A DNA stretch of 64,000 nt, taken from Curvibacter lanceolatus ATCC 14669 (GTDB taxonomy: Bacteria; Pseudomonadota; Gammaproteobacteria; Burkholderiales; Burkholderiaceae_C). Positions 16,403 to 25,954 of the stretch are shown here, piece by piece (position 1 is the stretch's first letter; every line of letters begins with the position of its first letter). Position numbers and translations under genes: made by a program. The stretch covers positions 1-64,000 of the forward strand of contig NZ_KB906274.1 in the NCBI RefSeq assembly GCF_000381265.1, in the 5' to 3' direction. The notes below the pieces were generated by a model. The model saw only the letters and a list, made by a program, of their open reading frames with translations. It was not told where the DNA came from and made no database searches.

Positions 16403-18457
16403 TTGAGTCTGCCGCCCAAGCCCTTGCCGGCTGAACCGATGCTGCCGTCTGCCGGACCGGCGCACGCCCGGCTGCGCGCCCGCCTGTCAGGCCTGGGCCT
16501 GGCCTCCAAGCTGATGGGCATCGGCGGCCTGTTTCTGGTGCTGGCCCTGGCCTCGGTCGGGCTCACGCTGTGGGTGACCTGGCAGCTGGAGGGCGGCGCC
16601 GCCGCCGTCAACGAGGCCGGGCGCATGCGCATGCAGAGCTACCGCCTGGCCCTGCGCCTGCAAACCCCGGCCCAGCCGGTGGGCCAGGCCGCGCTGAACC
16701 AGCAGGTCGAGCGGCAACTGCAGGACTTTGACGCCAGCCTGAGCCTGCTGCGCGACGGCGACCCCGCCCGGCCCCTGGCCGTGCCCTGGGACCAGGCCAC
16801 CCGGGCGCATTTCGACCTGGTGCAGCGGCGCTGGCAACCCCTGCGCGAGCTGGCCCGGCAACAGGCCCTGCAACAAAGCGGGCGCCCGGGGCCCGGGCCC
16901 GCGCTGGGCCTGCAGGTGGACGACTTCGTGCACGAGGTGGACAACTTCGTCTCGGCCATCGAACTGCACCTGGCGCAATGGACCACCCTGCTGCGCACCC
17001 TGCAGCTGGTGATGATGTCGCTGGCCCTGCTCAGCGCCCTGGTGCTGCTGTACGTGGGCCATGTGCTGGTGCTGGACCCGGTGCGCCGCCTGCAGCGCAG
17101 CCTGGGCCGCATCGAGCAGGGCGACTTCGGCACCCGGGTGCAGGTGGTCAGCCACGATGAACTGGGCGCCCTGGCCGAGGGCTTCAACCGCATGGCCGAA
17201 CGCCTGCAAGACCTGTACAGCGGACTGGAGGGCAAGGTGCGCGAGAAGACGGCGCGCCTGCAACTGGAGCAGCAACGCCTGCGCACCCTGTACGAAACCG
17301 CCACCTTTGTGGCCCAGGCCGACACCTTGCAAACCCTGGCCCAGGGGTTTTCACGCCAGTTGCGCAGCATTGCCGGGGCCGACGCCGTGGCCATACGCTG
17401 GTCGGACGAGGCCAACCAGCGCTACGTGCTGCTGGCCAGTGATTGCCTGCCCAAGGTGATGGTGGAGGAGGAGCACTGCGTGCTCACCGGCGACTGCCTG
17501 TGTGGCGCCTCATCCGAGCGCGCCCTGGCCCAGCCCTTGAAGGTGATCCCGATCCTGGATGCCGCACGGCAGGCCCCTCCAGACGGCACCAGCCAGCGCG
17601 TGCAGCAGCATTGCGAACGCGCCGGCTTCCGCACCCTGGTGACGGTGAGCCTGACCTGGCACCAGCGCGTGCTGGGCGAGATCGAGCTGTTCTACCGCCA
17701 CGACACCGCGCTGAGCGCCGAGGAGCGCAGCCTGTTCGAGGCCCTGGCCAGCCACCTGGCCGGCGCCATGGAGAACCTGCGCAGCGCGGCGCTGGCCCGC
17801 GAATCGGCCGTGGCCGACGAGCGCCAGATGCTGGCCCGCGAACTGCACGACTCCATCGCCCAGTCGCTGGCCTTTCTGAAGATCCAGATGCAGCTGCTGC
17901 GCAGCGCCATGAGCGACGCGCGCCCGGCCGCCGTCGAGGCCACACTCGACGAGCTGGACGCGGGCATCCGCGAGAGCTACAGCGATGTGCGCGAGCTGCT
18001 GCTGCACTTTCGCACCAACACCCACGCCGAAGACATGGAGCCCGCCCTGCGCGAGACCCTGTCCAAGTTCGAGCTGCAGGCCGGCATCCGGCCCAGCCTG
18101 GCCATCCACGGCGAAGGCCTGCCGATCGCGCCCGATGTGCAGGTGCAGGTGCTGCACATCGTGCAGGAGGCCCTGTCCAACATCCGCAAGCACGCCCACG
18201 CCCGCCAGGTCGAGCTGCGCGTGGACACCCACCCGCAGTGGCAGGTCACCATCCGCGACGACGGCCTGGGCTTTGACGCCCGGGGCGGCCCACCCGACGG
18301 CACCCACGTGGGGCTGCGCATCATGCGCGAACGCGCCGAACGCATCGGCGCCCAACTGAGCCTTGATTCAGGCCCGCAGGGCACCTGCGTGACCCTGCGC
18401 CTGCCCCAGCATCCGCCGCCGACGGCGGCCCAGACAACAGAAGCCACTGCGCCATGA
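16403..18457 (+). CDS. narX: Nitrate/nitrite sensor histidine kinase
   Basis: I take TTG 16403, with GGGGA six bases upstream, giving 684 residues. ATG 16439 is the alternative but lacks a ribosome binding site. The first membrane segment (about 38-60) is followed by NEAGRMRMQSYRLAL at 70-84, the P-box-like nitrate-sensing segment of NarX/NarQ. After a periplasmic region there is a second membrane segment (about 205-227), a HAMP domain, a GAF-like region, and a HisKA_3 kinase core with His482 in ARELHDSIAQSL. The ATPase domain shows DDGLGFD. It phosphorylates NarL, whose gene overlaps by four bases. Confidence 0.93.
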   Translation: MSLPPKPLPAEPMLPSAGPAHARLRARLSGLGLASKLMGIGGLFLVLALASVGLTLWVTWQLEGGAAAVNEAGRMRMQSYRLALRLQTPAQPVGQAALNQQVERQLQDFDASLSLLRDGDPARPLAVPWDQATRAHFDLVQRRWQPLRELARQQALQQSGRPGPGPALGLQVDDFVHEVDNFVSAIELHLAQWTTLLRTLQLVMMSLALLSALVLLYVGHVLVLDPVRRLQRSLGRIEQGDFGTRVQVVSHDELGALAEGFNRMAERLQDLYSGLEGKVREKTARLQLEQQRLRTLYETATFVAQADTLQTLAQGFSRQLRSIAGADAVAIRWSDEANQRYVLLASDCLPKVMVEEEHCVLTGDCLCGASSERALAQPLKVIPILDAARQAPPDGTSQRVQQHCERAGFRTLVTVSLTWHQRVLGEIELFYRHDTALSAEERSLFEALASHLAGAMENLRSAALARESAVADERQMLARELHDSIAQSLAFLKIQMQLLRSAMSDARPAAVEATLDELDAGIRESYSDVRELLLHFRTNTHAEDMEPALRETLSKFELQAGIRPSLAIHGEGLPIAPDVQVQVLHIVQEALSNIRKHAHARQVELRVDTHPQWQVTIRDDGLGFDARGGPPDGTHVGLRIMRERAERIGAQLSLDSGPQGTCVTLRLPQHPPPTAAQTTEATAP

Positions 18458-19188
18458 CCCTGCCCGCTCCAATCCGACTCCTGGTGGTGGACGACCACAA
18501 GCTGTTCCGCCGCGGGCTGGTGGCCCTGCTCAGCCAGCAGGCCTGCCTGCAGGTGGTGGCCGAAGCCACCGATGCAGGCGAGGCCCTGAAGCTGGCGGCC
18601 CAGCACGCGCCCGAGGTGGTGCTGCTGGACAACCACCTGCCCGGCGTGCACGGGGTGGATGCGCTGCCCCAGTTGATGGCGCTGGTGCCCGCGCCCCAGG
18701 TCATCATGCTCACGGTGAGCGAGGATGCCGAAGACCTGTCACAGGCCCTGGCCCGCGGCGCCAGCGGCTACCTGCTCAAGACGGTGGATGGCGACGAGCT
18801 GGTGGCCTCGATACGGCGCGTGCGCGAGGGCCAGTCGGTGGTCTCGCCCGAGATGACGGGCAAGCTGTTTGCGGCTTACCGCCAGGCCGTGGCCTCAGCC
18901 CCCATGCCCGAGCCCGTGCAGGCGGCCGAAGCGGCGCCCGAGGCCTTGCCCACCGAGGCGCCAGCGCGCCCACCTGAGCCTGGCCTGGCAGCCTCCAAGC
19001 TGTCGCCCCGCGAGCGCGAGATCCTGCGCGAGATTGCGCGTGGCGCCAGCAACAAGGAGATCGCGCGCACCCTCAAGATCGCCGAGACCACGGTCAAGAT
19101 CCACGTGCAGCACATCTTCCGCAAGCTCAACCTGAGCTCGCGGGTGCAGGCCGCGGTGTACGCCGTGACTGATCCAGATCAAGCTTGA
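18454..19188 (+). CDS. narL: Nitrate response regulator
   Basis: The protein has 244 residues and overlaps narX by the ATGA. The receiver domain has Asp13/Asp14 and the phosphorylation site Asp59 (LLDNHLPG), with YLLKT as the conserved Lys. A proline/alanine-rich linker (about 148-178) leads to a LuxR-type helix-turn-helix (SPREREILREIARGASNKEIARTL). The linker is longer than in E. coli NarL. It should bind TACYYMT heptamers; one such site lies just after the gene in front of narK1. The FNR-like box overlaps its last codons. Confidence 0.94.
   Translation: MTLPAPIRLLVVDDHKLFRRGLVALLSQQACLQVVAEATDAGEALKLAAQHAPEVVLLDNHLPGVHGVDALPQLMALVPAPQVIMLTVSEDAEDLSQALARGASGYLLKTVDGDELVASIRRVREGQSVVSPEMTGKLFAAYRQAVASAPMPEPVQAAEAAPEALPTEAPARPPEPGLAASKLSPREREILREIARGASNKEIARTLKIAETTVKIHVQHIFRKLNLSSRVQAAVYAVTDPDQA
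19169..19182. promoter_or_regulatory. FNR/Anr-type box upstream of narK1
   Basis: CTGAT-CCAG-ATCAA matches the FNR consensus TTGAT-N4-ATCAA at nine of ten positions. It overlaps the end of narL and lies about 110 bases before narK1. With the usual centre at -41.5, transcription would begin near 19217, leaving a leader of about 75 bases. Anaerobic activation of the narK1K2GHJI operon is inferred. Confidence 0.7.
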
Positions 19189-19197
19189 GGCGCGGAC

Positions 19198-19213
19198 TAC
19201 TCCTTTAGGAGGA
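19198..19213. promoter_or_regulatory. NarL 7-2-7-type inverted heptamer site
   Basis: TACTCCT is an exact TACYYMT heptamer. After two bases comes AGGAGGA, which matches the inverted heptamer AKRRGTA at six of seven positions. The 7-2-7 spacing is that preferred by NarL and NarP dimers. It lies 30 bases downstream of the FNR-like box centre and 79 bases before narK1. Confidence 0.6.
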
Positions 19214-19291
19214 TGGTGCCTGCCCGGATGCAGGATGTTCAGGGCGCACTGATTTTTTGACACTGGGGACCACTTAAAAGGAGGTTCTCCC

Positions 19292-20530
19292 ATGTCTTCG
19301 CGCGGCAAAGCCTTGTCGGTATTGACCGTCAGCACGCTCGCCTTCACGGTGTGCTTCATGGTCTGGATGATGTTCGGCGTGATCGGCATCCCGATCCGCA
19401 AGACCCTGGGCCTCAACGCCACCGAGTTCGGCTTGTTGACGGCCATGCCGGTGCTCACCGGCTCACTGGTGCGCGTGCCCCTGGGCGTGTGGACCGACCG
19501 CTACGGCGGCCGCATCGTGATGATGGGCACCCTGCTGGCCTGCGTGCTGCCGATCTGGCTCATGCGCTACGCCACCCAGTACTGGCAGTTTCTGGTGCTG
19601 GGCCTGTTCGTGGGCCTGGCCGGCGGCGTGTTCTCGGTGGGCACGCCGTATGTGGCGCGCTGGTTCCCCAAGCACCAGCAAGGCTTTGCCATGGGCGTGT
19701 TCGGCGCCGGCAACTCGGGCGCTGCAGTCAACAAATTTGTAGCCCCGGCCCTGATCGTGGCCTTTGGCTGGGCGGTGGTGCCCCAGGTGTACGCCGCCAT
19801 CATGCTGGGCGTGGCCGTGCTGTTCTGGTTTGGCAGCGCCAGCGACCCGAGCCATCGGGTGGCCAGCAAGAGCAGCTGGGGCGACCAGCTCAAGACGCTG
19901 AAGGACCCGCGCGTGCTCAAGTACTGCCAGTACTACAGCATCGTGTTCGGGGGCTATGTGGGCCTGAGCCTGTGGATGGTGCAGTACTACGTGGGCGAAT
20001 ACGGTCTGGACATCCGCTGGGCCGCCCTGCTGGCCGCCTGCTTCTCGCTGCCCGGGGGCGTGCTGCGCGCCATTGGCGGCTACCTGTCCGACAAGCACGG
20101 CGCGCACCAGGTCACCTGGTGGGTGCTGTGGGTGAGCTGGATCTGCCTGTTTCTGCTGAGCTACCCGCAAACCGATTTCAGCATCACCACCGTCAACGGG
20201 GCGCGCAGCTTCCACATCGGGCTCAATGTGTATGGCTTCACGACCCTGATGTTCACCCTGGGCATTGCCTTTGCCTTCGGCAAGGCCAGCGTGTTCAAGT
20301 ACATCAGCGACGACTACCCCGGCAACATCGGCGCCATCTCGGGCGTGGTGGGCCTGGCCGGTGGCCTGGGCGGCTTCGTGCTGCCCATCCTGTTCGGCGT
20401 GCTGCTCGACCTCACGGGCGTGCGGTCCAGCGCTTTCATGCTGCTGTATGGCGTGGTCTGGGTCTCGCTGTTCTGGATGTACTTCACCGAAGTGCGCACC
20501 CGCGACGTGCTGCGCGGCAATACCGTCTGA
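19292..20530 (+). CDS. narK: NarK1-type nitrate transporter (MFS)
   Basis: The protein has 412 residues and a strong ribosome binding site (AAGGAGG). It is a 12-segment major facilitator protein with the nitrate signature GVFGAGNSGAAVNKF and a conserved Arg in the first half (RVPLGVWTDRYGGR). NarK1-type members import nitrate with protons to start respiration. It is the first of two narK-like genes in tandem, 38 bases apart, before narGHJI. The promoter region carries FNR-like and NarL-like sites. Type I versus II assignment follows gene order and length and is inference. Confidence 0.92.
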   Translation: MSSRGKALSVLTVSTLAFTVCFMVWMMFGVIGIPIRKTLGLNATEFGLLTAMPVLTGSLVRVPLGVWTDRYGGRIVMMGTLLACVLPIWLMRYATQYWQFLVLGLFVGLAGGVFSVGTPYVARWFPKHQQGFAMGVFGAGNSGAAVNKFVAPALIVAFGWAVVPQVYAAIMLGVAVLFWFGSASDPSHRVASKSSWGDQLKTLKDPRVLKYCQYYSIVFGGYVGLSLWMVQYYVGEYGLDIRWAALLAACFSLPGGVLRAIGGYLSDKHGAHQVTWWVLWVSWICLFLLSYPQTDFSITTVNGARSFHIGLNVYGFTTLMFTLGIAFAFGKASVFKYISDDYPGNIGAISGVVGLAGGLGGFVLPILFGVLLDLTGVRSSAFMLLYGVVWVSLFWMYFTEVRTRDVLRGNTV

Positions 20531-20568
20531 GCGGCCCCTCCGACACAACCCTTTCAAAAGGAATCCCC

Positions 20569-22017
20569 ATGTCAAGCAAGATCGTGGCGCCCGAGCGCGC
20601 CCGCCCCGGCAAGACCCTGGCGGTCTGGACGCCGGAAGACAAGGCCTTCTGGGCCTCGCAGGGCCAGGCCATCGCCAAGCTCAACCTGTGGCTGTCGGTG
20701 CCGGCCCTCTTCCTGGCCTTTGCCATCTGGCAGCTGTGGAGCGTGGTGGCCGTCAACCTGCCCTTGATGGGCTTCAAGTACTCCACCAACCAGCTGTTCT
20801 GGCTGGCCTCGGCACCGGCCCTGTCGGGCGCCACGCTGCGCATCTTCTACTCGTTCATGGTGCCCCTGGTGGGCGGGCGGCGCTGGACCGCCATCTCCAC
20901 CGCCTCGCTGCTGCTGCCCGCCATCGGCATCGGCTTTGCGGTACAAGACGCCAACACGCCCTACCCCACCATGCTGATGCTGGCCCTGCTGTGCGGCCTG
21001 GGCGGTGGCAATTTCTCCTCGTCGATGGCCAATATCAGCTTCTTCTTTCCGAAGGAGCGCAAGGGCTCGGCCCTGGGCGTGAACGCCGGCCTGGGCAACC
21101 TGGGCGTGTCGGTGGTGCAGTTTCTGAGCCCCATCATCATCTCGGTGGGCGTGTTCGGTGTGCTGGGCGGCGAGCCCCAGCACATCAGCAAGGCCGGTCA
21201 GGTGAGCGAGGTATGGGCCCAGAATGCCGCCTTCGTGTGGGTGCCCTGGATTGCCCTGACCGCCGTGGCCGCCTGGCTCTTCATGAACGACATCGCCGAC
21301 GCCAAGGCCTCGTTCGCTGCCCAGGCCGCCATCTTCCGCAACAAGCACAACTGGGTGATGTGCCTGCTGTACCTGGGCACCTTCGGCTCCTTCATCGGGT
21401 ATGCGGCGGGCTTTCCGCTGCTGATCAAGTCGCAGTTCAAGGATGTGAACCCGCTGGCCTATGCCTGGCTGGGCCCGCTGGTGGGCGCGCTGATCCGCCC
21501 CGTGGGTGGCTGGCTGGCCGACAAGCTGGGCGGCGCCCGCGTCACGCTGTGGAACTTCGTGGTGATGGCCCTGGCCGTGGTCGGTGTGCTGTTCTTCCTG
21601 CCCAAGGGGGCGGGCAGCGCCTTCGCCCTGCCCTGGGGCCCGGCCGAGGGGAGCTTCACGGGCTTCTTTTTGATGTTCCTGGTGCTGTTCTTCACCACCG
21701 GCGTCGGCAATGGCTCGACCTTTCGCATGATCCCGGTGATCTTCATCGACCTGAAGACCCGCCCCGCCCCGCGCAACGACGAGCTGGCCCAGGCCCAGGC
21801 GGTCAAGGAGGGCAACACCGAGTCGGCCGCCGTGCTGGGCTTCAGCGCCGCAGTGGCGGCCTACGGCGGCTTCTTCATCCCCAAAAGCTATGGCTCATCG
21901 ATCGCCAGCACCGGCGGCCCCGAGTTGGCCCTGCTGACCTTCATCGCCTTCTACCTGCTGTGCATCGTGGCCACCTGGTGGTTCTACGCCCGCCGCGACG
22001 CCGACGTGCCGTGCTGA
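20569..22017 (+). CDS. narK2: NarK2-type nitrate/nitrite transporter (MFS)
   Basis: The protein has 482 residues from ATG 20569 with AAAAGGAA upstream. The open frame reaches much further upstream, but that part is a shadow of narK1. It has 12 membrane segments and the nitrate signature GVNAGLGNLGVSVVQF. A longer loop (GGEPQHISKAGQVSEVW, about 203-219) and a large loop near residues 400-420 separate it from NarK1. The NarK2 type is generally a nitrate/nitrite antiporter that exports the nitrite made by NarGHI. It precedes narG by 46 bases and is probably co-transcribed. Confidence 0.92.
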   Translation: MSSKIVAPERARPGKTLAVWTPEDKAFWASQGQAIAKLNLWLSVPALFLAFAIWQLWSVVAVNLPLMGFKYSTNQLFWLASAPALSGATLRIFYSFMVPLVGGRRWTAISTASLLLPAIGIGFAVQDANTPYPTMLMLALLCGLGGGNFSSSMANISFFFPKERKGSALGVNAGLGNLGVSVVQFLSPIIISVGVFGVLGGEPQHISKAGQVSEVWAQNAAFVWVPWIALTAVAAWLFMNDIADAKASFAAQAAIFRNKHNWVMCLLYLGTFGSFIGYAAGFPLLIKSQFKDVNPLAYAWLGPLVGALIRPVGGWLADKLGGARVTLWNFVVMALAVVGVLFFLPKGAGSAFALPWGPAEGSFTGFFLMFLVLFFTTGVGNGSTFRMIPVIFIDLKTRPAPRNDELAQAQAVKEGNTESAAVLGFSAAVAAYGGFFIPKSYGSSIASTGGPELALLTFIAFYLLCIVATWWFYARRDADVPC

Positions 22018-22063
22018 ACCCGCCCGCGCAGCCTTACCGAACCGAATTCAACGGAGCCACCCC

Positions 22064-25000
22064 ATGAGTCATTTTCTGGACCGACTGAGCTTTTTTGCCC
22101 AGGCCCGCGAACCCTTTGCCAACGGCCACGGCGTCACCACCGGTGAAGACCGCACCTGGGAGGACGCCTACCGCAACCGCTGGCAGCACGACAAGATCGT
22201 GCGCTCCACCCATGGCGTGAACTGCACGGGCTCGTGCTCGTGGAAGATCTACGTCAAGGGCGGCATCGTGACCTGGGAAACCCAGCAGACCGACTACCCG
22301 CGCACCCGCCCTGACCTGCCCAACCACGAGCCGCGCGGCTGCGCCCGCGGCGCCAGCTACTCGTGGTACCTGTACAGCGCCAACCGCGTCAAGCACCCCA
22401 TGGTGCGCGGCGAATTGCTCAAGCACTGGCGCGCCGCCCGCACCGTGGCCAAGAGCCCGGTCGATGCCTGGGCCACCCTGATGGCCAATGACGAGATCCG
22501 CCGCAGCTGGCAGACCCAGCGCGGCCTGGGCGGCTTTGTGCGCAGCAGCTGGGACGAGGTCAACGAGATCATCGCCTCGGCCAATGTGCACACCATCAAG
22601 GCCCACGGGCCCGACCGCATCATCGGCTTCTCGCCGATCCCGGCCATGTCGATGGTGTCGTATGCCGCCGGCAGCCGCTACCTGAGCCTGATCGGGGGCG
22701 TGTGCATGAGCTTCTACGACTGGTACTGCGACCTGCCGCCCGCCAGCCCCCAGGTCTGGGGCGAGCAGACCGATGTGCCCGAGTCGGCCGACTGGTACAA
22801 CTCGACCTTCATCATCGCCTGGGGCTCCAATGTGCCGCAGACGCGCACACCCGACGCCCACTTCTTCACCGAGGTGCGCTACAAGGGCGCCAAAACGGTG
22901 GCAGTGACCCCCGACTACGCCGAGATCTCCAAGCTGGCCGATCTGTGGATGCACCCCAAGCAAGGCACCGATGCGGCCGTGGCCATGGCCATGGGCCATG
23001 TGATCCTGAAAGAGTTCTACTTCGACAAACGCAGCGTCTACTTTGACGACTATGCCCGCCGCTACACCGACCTGCCCATGCTGGTGATGCTGCAGGAGCA
23101 GGACACCCCGGCCGGCCGCGCGCTGGTGCCCGGCCGCTACCTGCGCGCCAGCGACCTGGTCGCCGAGGCCACCACCGCCAATGCCGACTGGAAGACCCTG
23201 GCCTGGGACGAGCAAGGCCAGGTGGTACAGCCCCAGGGTTCGATCGGCTTTCGCTGGGGCGCCGAGGGCCGGCCCGACCAGGGCCGCTGGAACCTGGAGA
23301 GCAAGGAGGCCGTGGACGGCCGCCCGGTGCAGCTCAAGCTCTCGGTGCTGGAGGGCGCCGGTGGCGGCACCCCGGCCATGACCAGTGTGAACAAGGTGGC
23401 CTTCCCCTACTTCGGCGGCATCGAGTCGCCCCAGTTCACGGCCAACAAGCAAGGCGATGTGCTGCTGCGCAACGTGCCCATGCAACGACTGCTGGTGCAG
23501 CAGGACGGCGCGCCACGCGAAGTCTGGGTGGCCACGGTGTTCGACCTGCAGGTGGCCAGCTACGGCGTGCACCGCGGCCTGCGCAATGCTGCGGGCGATC
23601 TGGTGGACGACGGCGCGCTCTCCTATGACGACAACCTGCCCTACACCCCGGCCTGGCAGGAGCAGATCACCGGCGTGCCGCGCAGCCAGGTGCTGACGGT
23701 GGCGCGCCAGTTCGCCGACAACGCCGACAAGACCCGGGGCAAGTCCATGGTCATCATCGGCGCGGCCATGAACCACTGGTACCACAGCGACATGAACTAC
23801 CGCGGCATCATCAACATGCTGATGATGTGCGGCTGCATCGGCCAATCCGGGGGCGGCTGGGCCCACTATGTGGGTCAGGAGAAGCTGCGCCCGCAGACCG
23901 GCTGGACCGCCCTGGCCTTTGCCCTGGACTGGTCACGCCCGCCGCGCCAGCAGAACTCGACCAGCTTCTTCTATGCCCACACCGACCAGTGGCGCTACGA
24001 GAAACTGGGGGTGGAAGAGGTGCTCTCGCCCCTGGCCGACAAGGCCCAGTTTGGCGGCAGCATGATCGACTACAACGTGCGCGCCGAACGCATGGGCTGG
24101 CTGCCCAGCGCCCCGCAGCTCAAGACCAACCCGCTGCAGGTGTGCCGCGACGCCAGCGCCCAGGGCCTGGACGCCAAGGACCATGTGGTCGATGCGCTGA
24201 AGAACGGCTCGCTGCAGATGTCTTGTGAAGACCCGGATGACCCGGCCAACTGGCCGCGCAACATGTTTGTCTGGCGCTCCAACATCCTGGGCTCCAGCGG
24301 CAAGGGGCATGAGTACTTTCTCAAGCACCTGCTGGGCACCACCCACGGCGTGCAGGGCAAGGCCCTGGGTGAACAGGCCCCCCCCGAGGCGCCTGGCGCC
24401 TCCCCCCAGGGGGCAGCCGGCTTGGGGCGGCCCGGCGCCGGCTTCTCAGCCAAGCCGCAAGAGGTGCGCTGGCACGCCGAAGCCCCCCAGGGCAAGCTGG
24501 ATCTGCTGGTGACGCTGGACTTCCGCATGAGCACCACCTGCCTGTACTCGGACATCGTGCTGCCCACCGCCACCTGGTATGAGAAGAACGACCTCAACAC
24601 CAGCGACATGCACCCCTTCATCCACCCGCTGTCCACCGCCGTGGACCCGGCCTGGGAGGCGCGCTCGGACTGGGACATCTACAAAGGCTTCGCCAAGAAG
24701 TTCTCCGAGGTGTGCGTGGGCCACCTGGGGGTCGAGAAAGAAGTGGTGCTGACGCCGATCATGCACGACACCCCGGGCGAGATGGCCCAACCCTTCGACG
24801 TGAAGGACTGGAAGCGCGGCGAGGTGGATCTGATCCCGGGCCGCACGGCACCGCAGATCACGGTGGTTGAGCGCGATTACCCCAACACCTACCGCCGCTT
24901 CACCGCCCTGGGCCCGCTGATGGACAAGCTGGGCAATGGCGGCAAGGGCATCGGCTGGAACACCCAGGACGAGGTGCGCCAGTTGGGTGAGCTCAATGGC

Positions 25001-25954
25001 ACGGTGCGCGAGGCCGGTGTGAGCCAGGGCCGCCCCTGCATCGACACCGATATCGACGCCGCCGAGGTGGTGATGATGCTGGCCCCCGAGACCAACGGCC
25101 AGGTGGCCGTGAAGGCATGGCAGGCCCTGTCCAAGCAGACCGGGCGCGAACACGCCCACCTGGCCCTGCACCGCGAAGACGAGAAGATCCGCTTCCGCGA
25201 CATCCAGGCCCAGCCGCGCAAGATCATCTCCTCGCCCACCTGGTCGGGGCTGGAGAGTGAAAAGGTCAGCTACAACGCGGGCTACACCAATGTGCATGAG
25301 CTGATCCCATGGCGCACCCTGACCGGGCGCCAACAGTTCTACCAGGACCACCCGTGGATGCGCGCCTTTGGCGAGGGCTTTGTGAGCTACCGCCCACCGG
25401 TGGACCTGAAGACCCTGGCCGAGGTGCAGGGCCTGAAGCCCAACGGGCACCGCGAGATCGCGCTGAACTTCATCACCCCGCACCAGAAGTGGGGCATCCA
25501 TTCGACCTACACCGACAACCTGCTGATGCTGACGCTGAACCGCGGCGGCCCGGTGGTCTGGCTCAGCGAGGACGACGCCCAAAGCGCCGGCATCGTGGAC
25601 AACGACTGGGTGGAGCTGTTCAACGCCAATGGCGCCATCGCGGCCCGCGCGGTGGTGAGCCAGCGGGTGAAGAACGGCATGGTGATGATGTACCACGCCC
25701 AGGAAAAGATCATCAACACACCGGGCTCGGAGATCACGGGCACACGCGGCGGCATCCACAACTCGGTGACCCGCATCGTGCTCAAACCCACCCACATGAT
25801 CGGTGGCTACGCCCAGCTCAGCTACGGCTTCAACTACTACGGAACGATAGGCACCAATCGCGACGAGTTCGTGGTGGTGCGCAAGATGGCCCGGGTCGAC
25901 TGGCTCGACGGCGAAGCCACCCCAGGCGCCCACACCCAAGGAGCACACGCATGA
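22064..25954 (+). CDS. narG: Respiratory nitrate reductase alpha subunit
   Basis: The protein has 1296 residues. The N-terminal FS0 [4Fe-4S] cluster is bound by His50, Cys54, Cys58 and Cys93. YDWYCDLP carries the Asp that ligates molybdenum. The enzyme reduces nitrate to nitrite at the inner face of the membrane using the molybdo-bis(guanine dinucleotide) cofactor, together with NarH and NarI. At about residues 772-796 there is an extra Pro/Gly/Ala-rich segment between LGEQ and KPQEVRW, encoded by a palindromic repeat (24378-24442). The E. coli protein, as I recall it, has only a few residues there. The frame stays open and the sequence on both sides is normal. The ATGA overlap with narH indicates coupling. 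Confidence 0.96.
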   Translation: MSHFLDRLSFFAQAREPFANGHGVTTGEDRTWEDAYRNRWQHDKIVRSTHGVNCTGSCSWKIYVKGGIVTWETQQTDYPRTRPDLPNHEPRGCARGASYSWYLYSANRVKHPMVRGELLKHWRAARTVAKSPVDAWATLMANDEIRRSWQTQRGLGGFVRSSWDEVNEIIASANVHTIKAHGPDRIIGFSPIPAMSMVSYAAGSRYLSLIGGVCMSFYDWYCDLPPASPQVWGEQTDVPESADWYNSTFIIAWGSNVPQTRTPDAHFFTEVRYKGAKTVAVTPDYAEISKLADLWMHPKQGTDAAVAMAMGHVILKEFYFDKRSVYFDDYARRYTDLPMLVMLQEQDTPAGRALVPGRYLRASDLVAEATTANADWKTLAWDEQGQVVQPQGSIGFRWGAEGRPDQGRWNLESKEAVDGRPVQLKLSVLEGAGGGTPAMTSVNKVAFPYFGGIESPQFTANKQGDVLLRNVPMQRLLVQQDGAPREVWVATVFDLQVASYGVHRGLRNAAGDLVDDGALSYDDNLPYTPAWQEQITGVPRSQVLTVARQFADNADKTRGKSMVIIGAAMNHWYHSDMNYRGIINMLMMCGCIGQSGGGWAHYVGQEKLRPQTGWTALAFALDWSRPPRQQNSTSFFYAHTDQWRYEKLGVEEVLSPLADKAQFGGSMIDYNVRAERMGWLPSAPQLKTNPLQVCRDASAQGLDAKDHVVDALKNGSLQMSCEDPDDPANWPRNMFVWRSNILGSSGKGHEYFLKHLLGTTHGVQGKALGEQAPPEAPGASPQGAAGLGRPGAGFSAKPQEVRWHAEAPQGKLDLLVTLDFRMSTTCLYSDIVLPTATWYEKNDLNTSDMHPFIHPLSTAVDPAWEARSDWDIYKGFAKKFSEVCVGHLGVEKEVVLTPIMHDTPGEMAQPFDVKDWKRGEVDLIPGRTAPQITVVERDYPNTYRRFTALGPLMDKLGNGGKGIGWNTQDEVRQLGELNGTVREAGVSQGRPCIDTDIDAAEVVMMLAPETNGQVAVKAWQALSKQTGREHAHLALHREDEKIRFRDIQAQPRKIISSPTWSGLESEKVSYNAGYTNVHELIPWRTLTGRQQFYQDHPWMRAFGEGFVSYRPPVDLKTLAEVQGLKPNGHREIALNFITPHQKWGIHSTYTDNLLMLTLNRGGPVVWLSEDDAQSAGIVDNDWVELFNANGAIAARAVVSQRVKNGMVMMYHAQEKIINTPGSEITGTRGGIHNSVTRIVLKPTHMIGGYAQLSYGFNYYGTIGTNRDEFVVVRKMARVDWLDGEATPGAHTQGAHA
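24378..24442. repeat. Palindromic GC-rich repeat inserted in frame inside narG
   Basis: A run of eight C is followed by GAGGCGCC-T-GGCGCCTC (24386-24402, perfect eight-base arms), then a CCCCCC-A-GGGGG pairing (24402-24413) and two copies of GCCGGC (24416-24421, 24437-24442). This has the look of a REP-like interspersed element as seen in Burkholderiales intergenic DNA. It is translated here as about 25 low-complexity residues. Confidence 0.65.

Noticed and set aside
19351-20568. N-terminal extension of narK2 back to 19351
   Set aside because: The upstream part is a shadow of narK1; ATG 20569 has a ribosome binding site and a normal NarK N-terminus.
22034-23866. 610-residue minus-strand frame opposite narG
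   Set aside because: It is a GC-rich antisense shadow (runs of Gly, His, Val, Ala) with no domain and no start context; narG on the other strand is certain.
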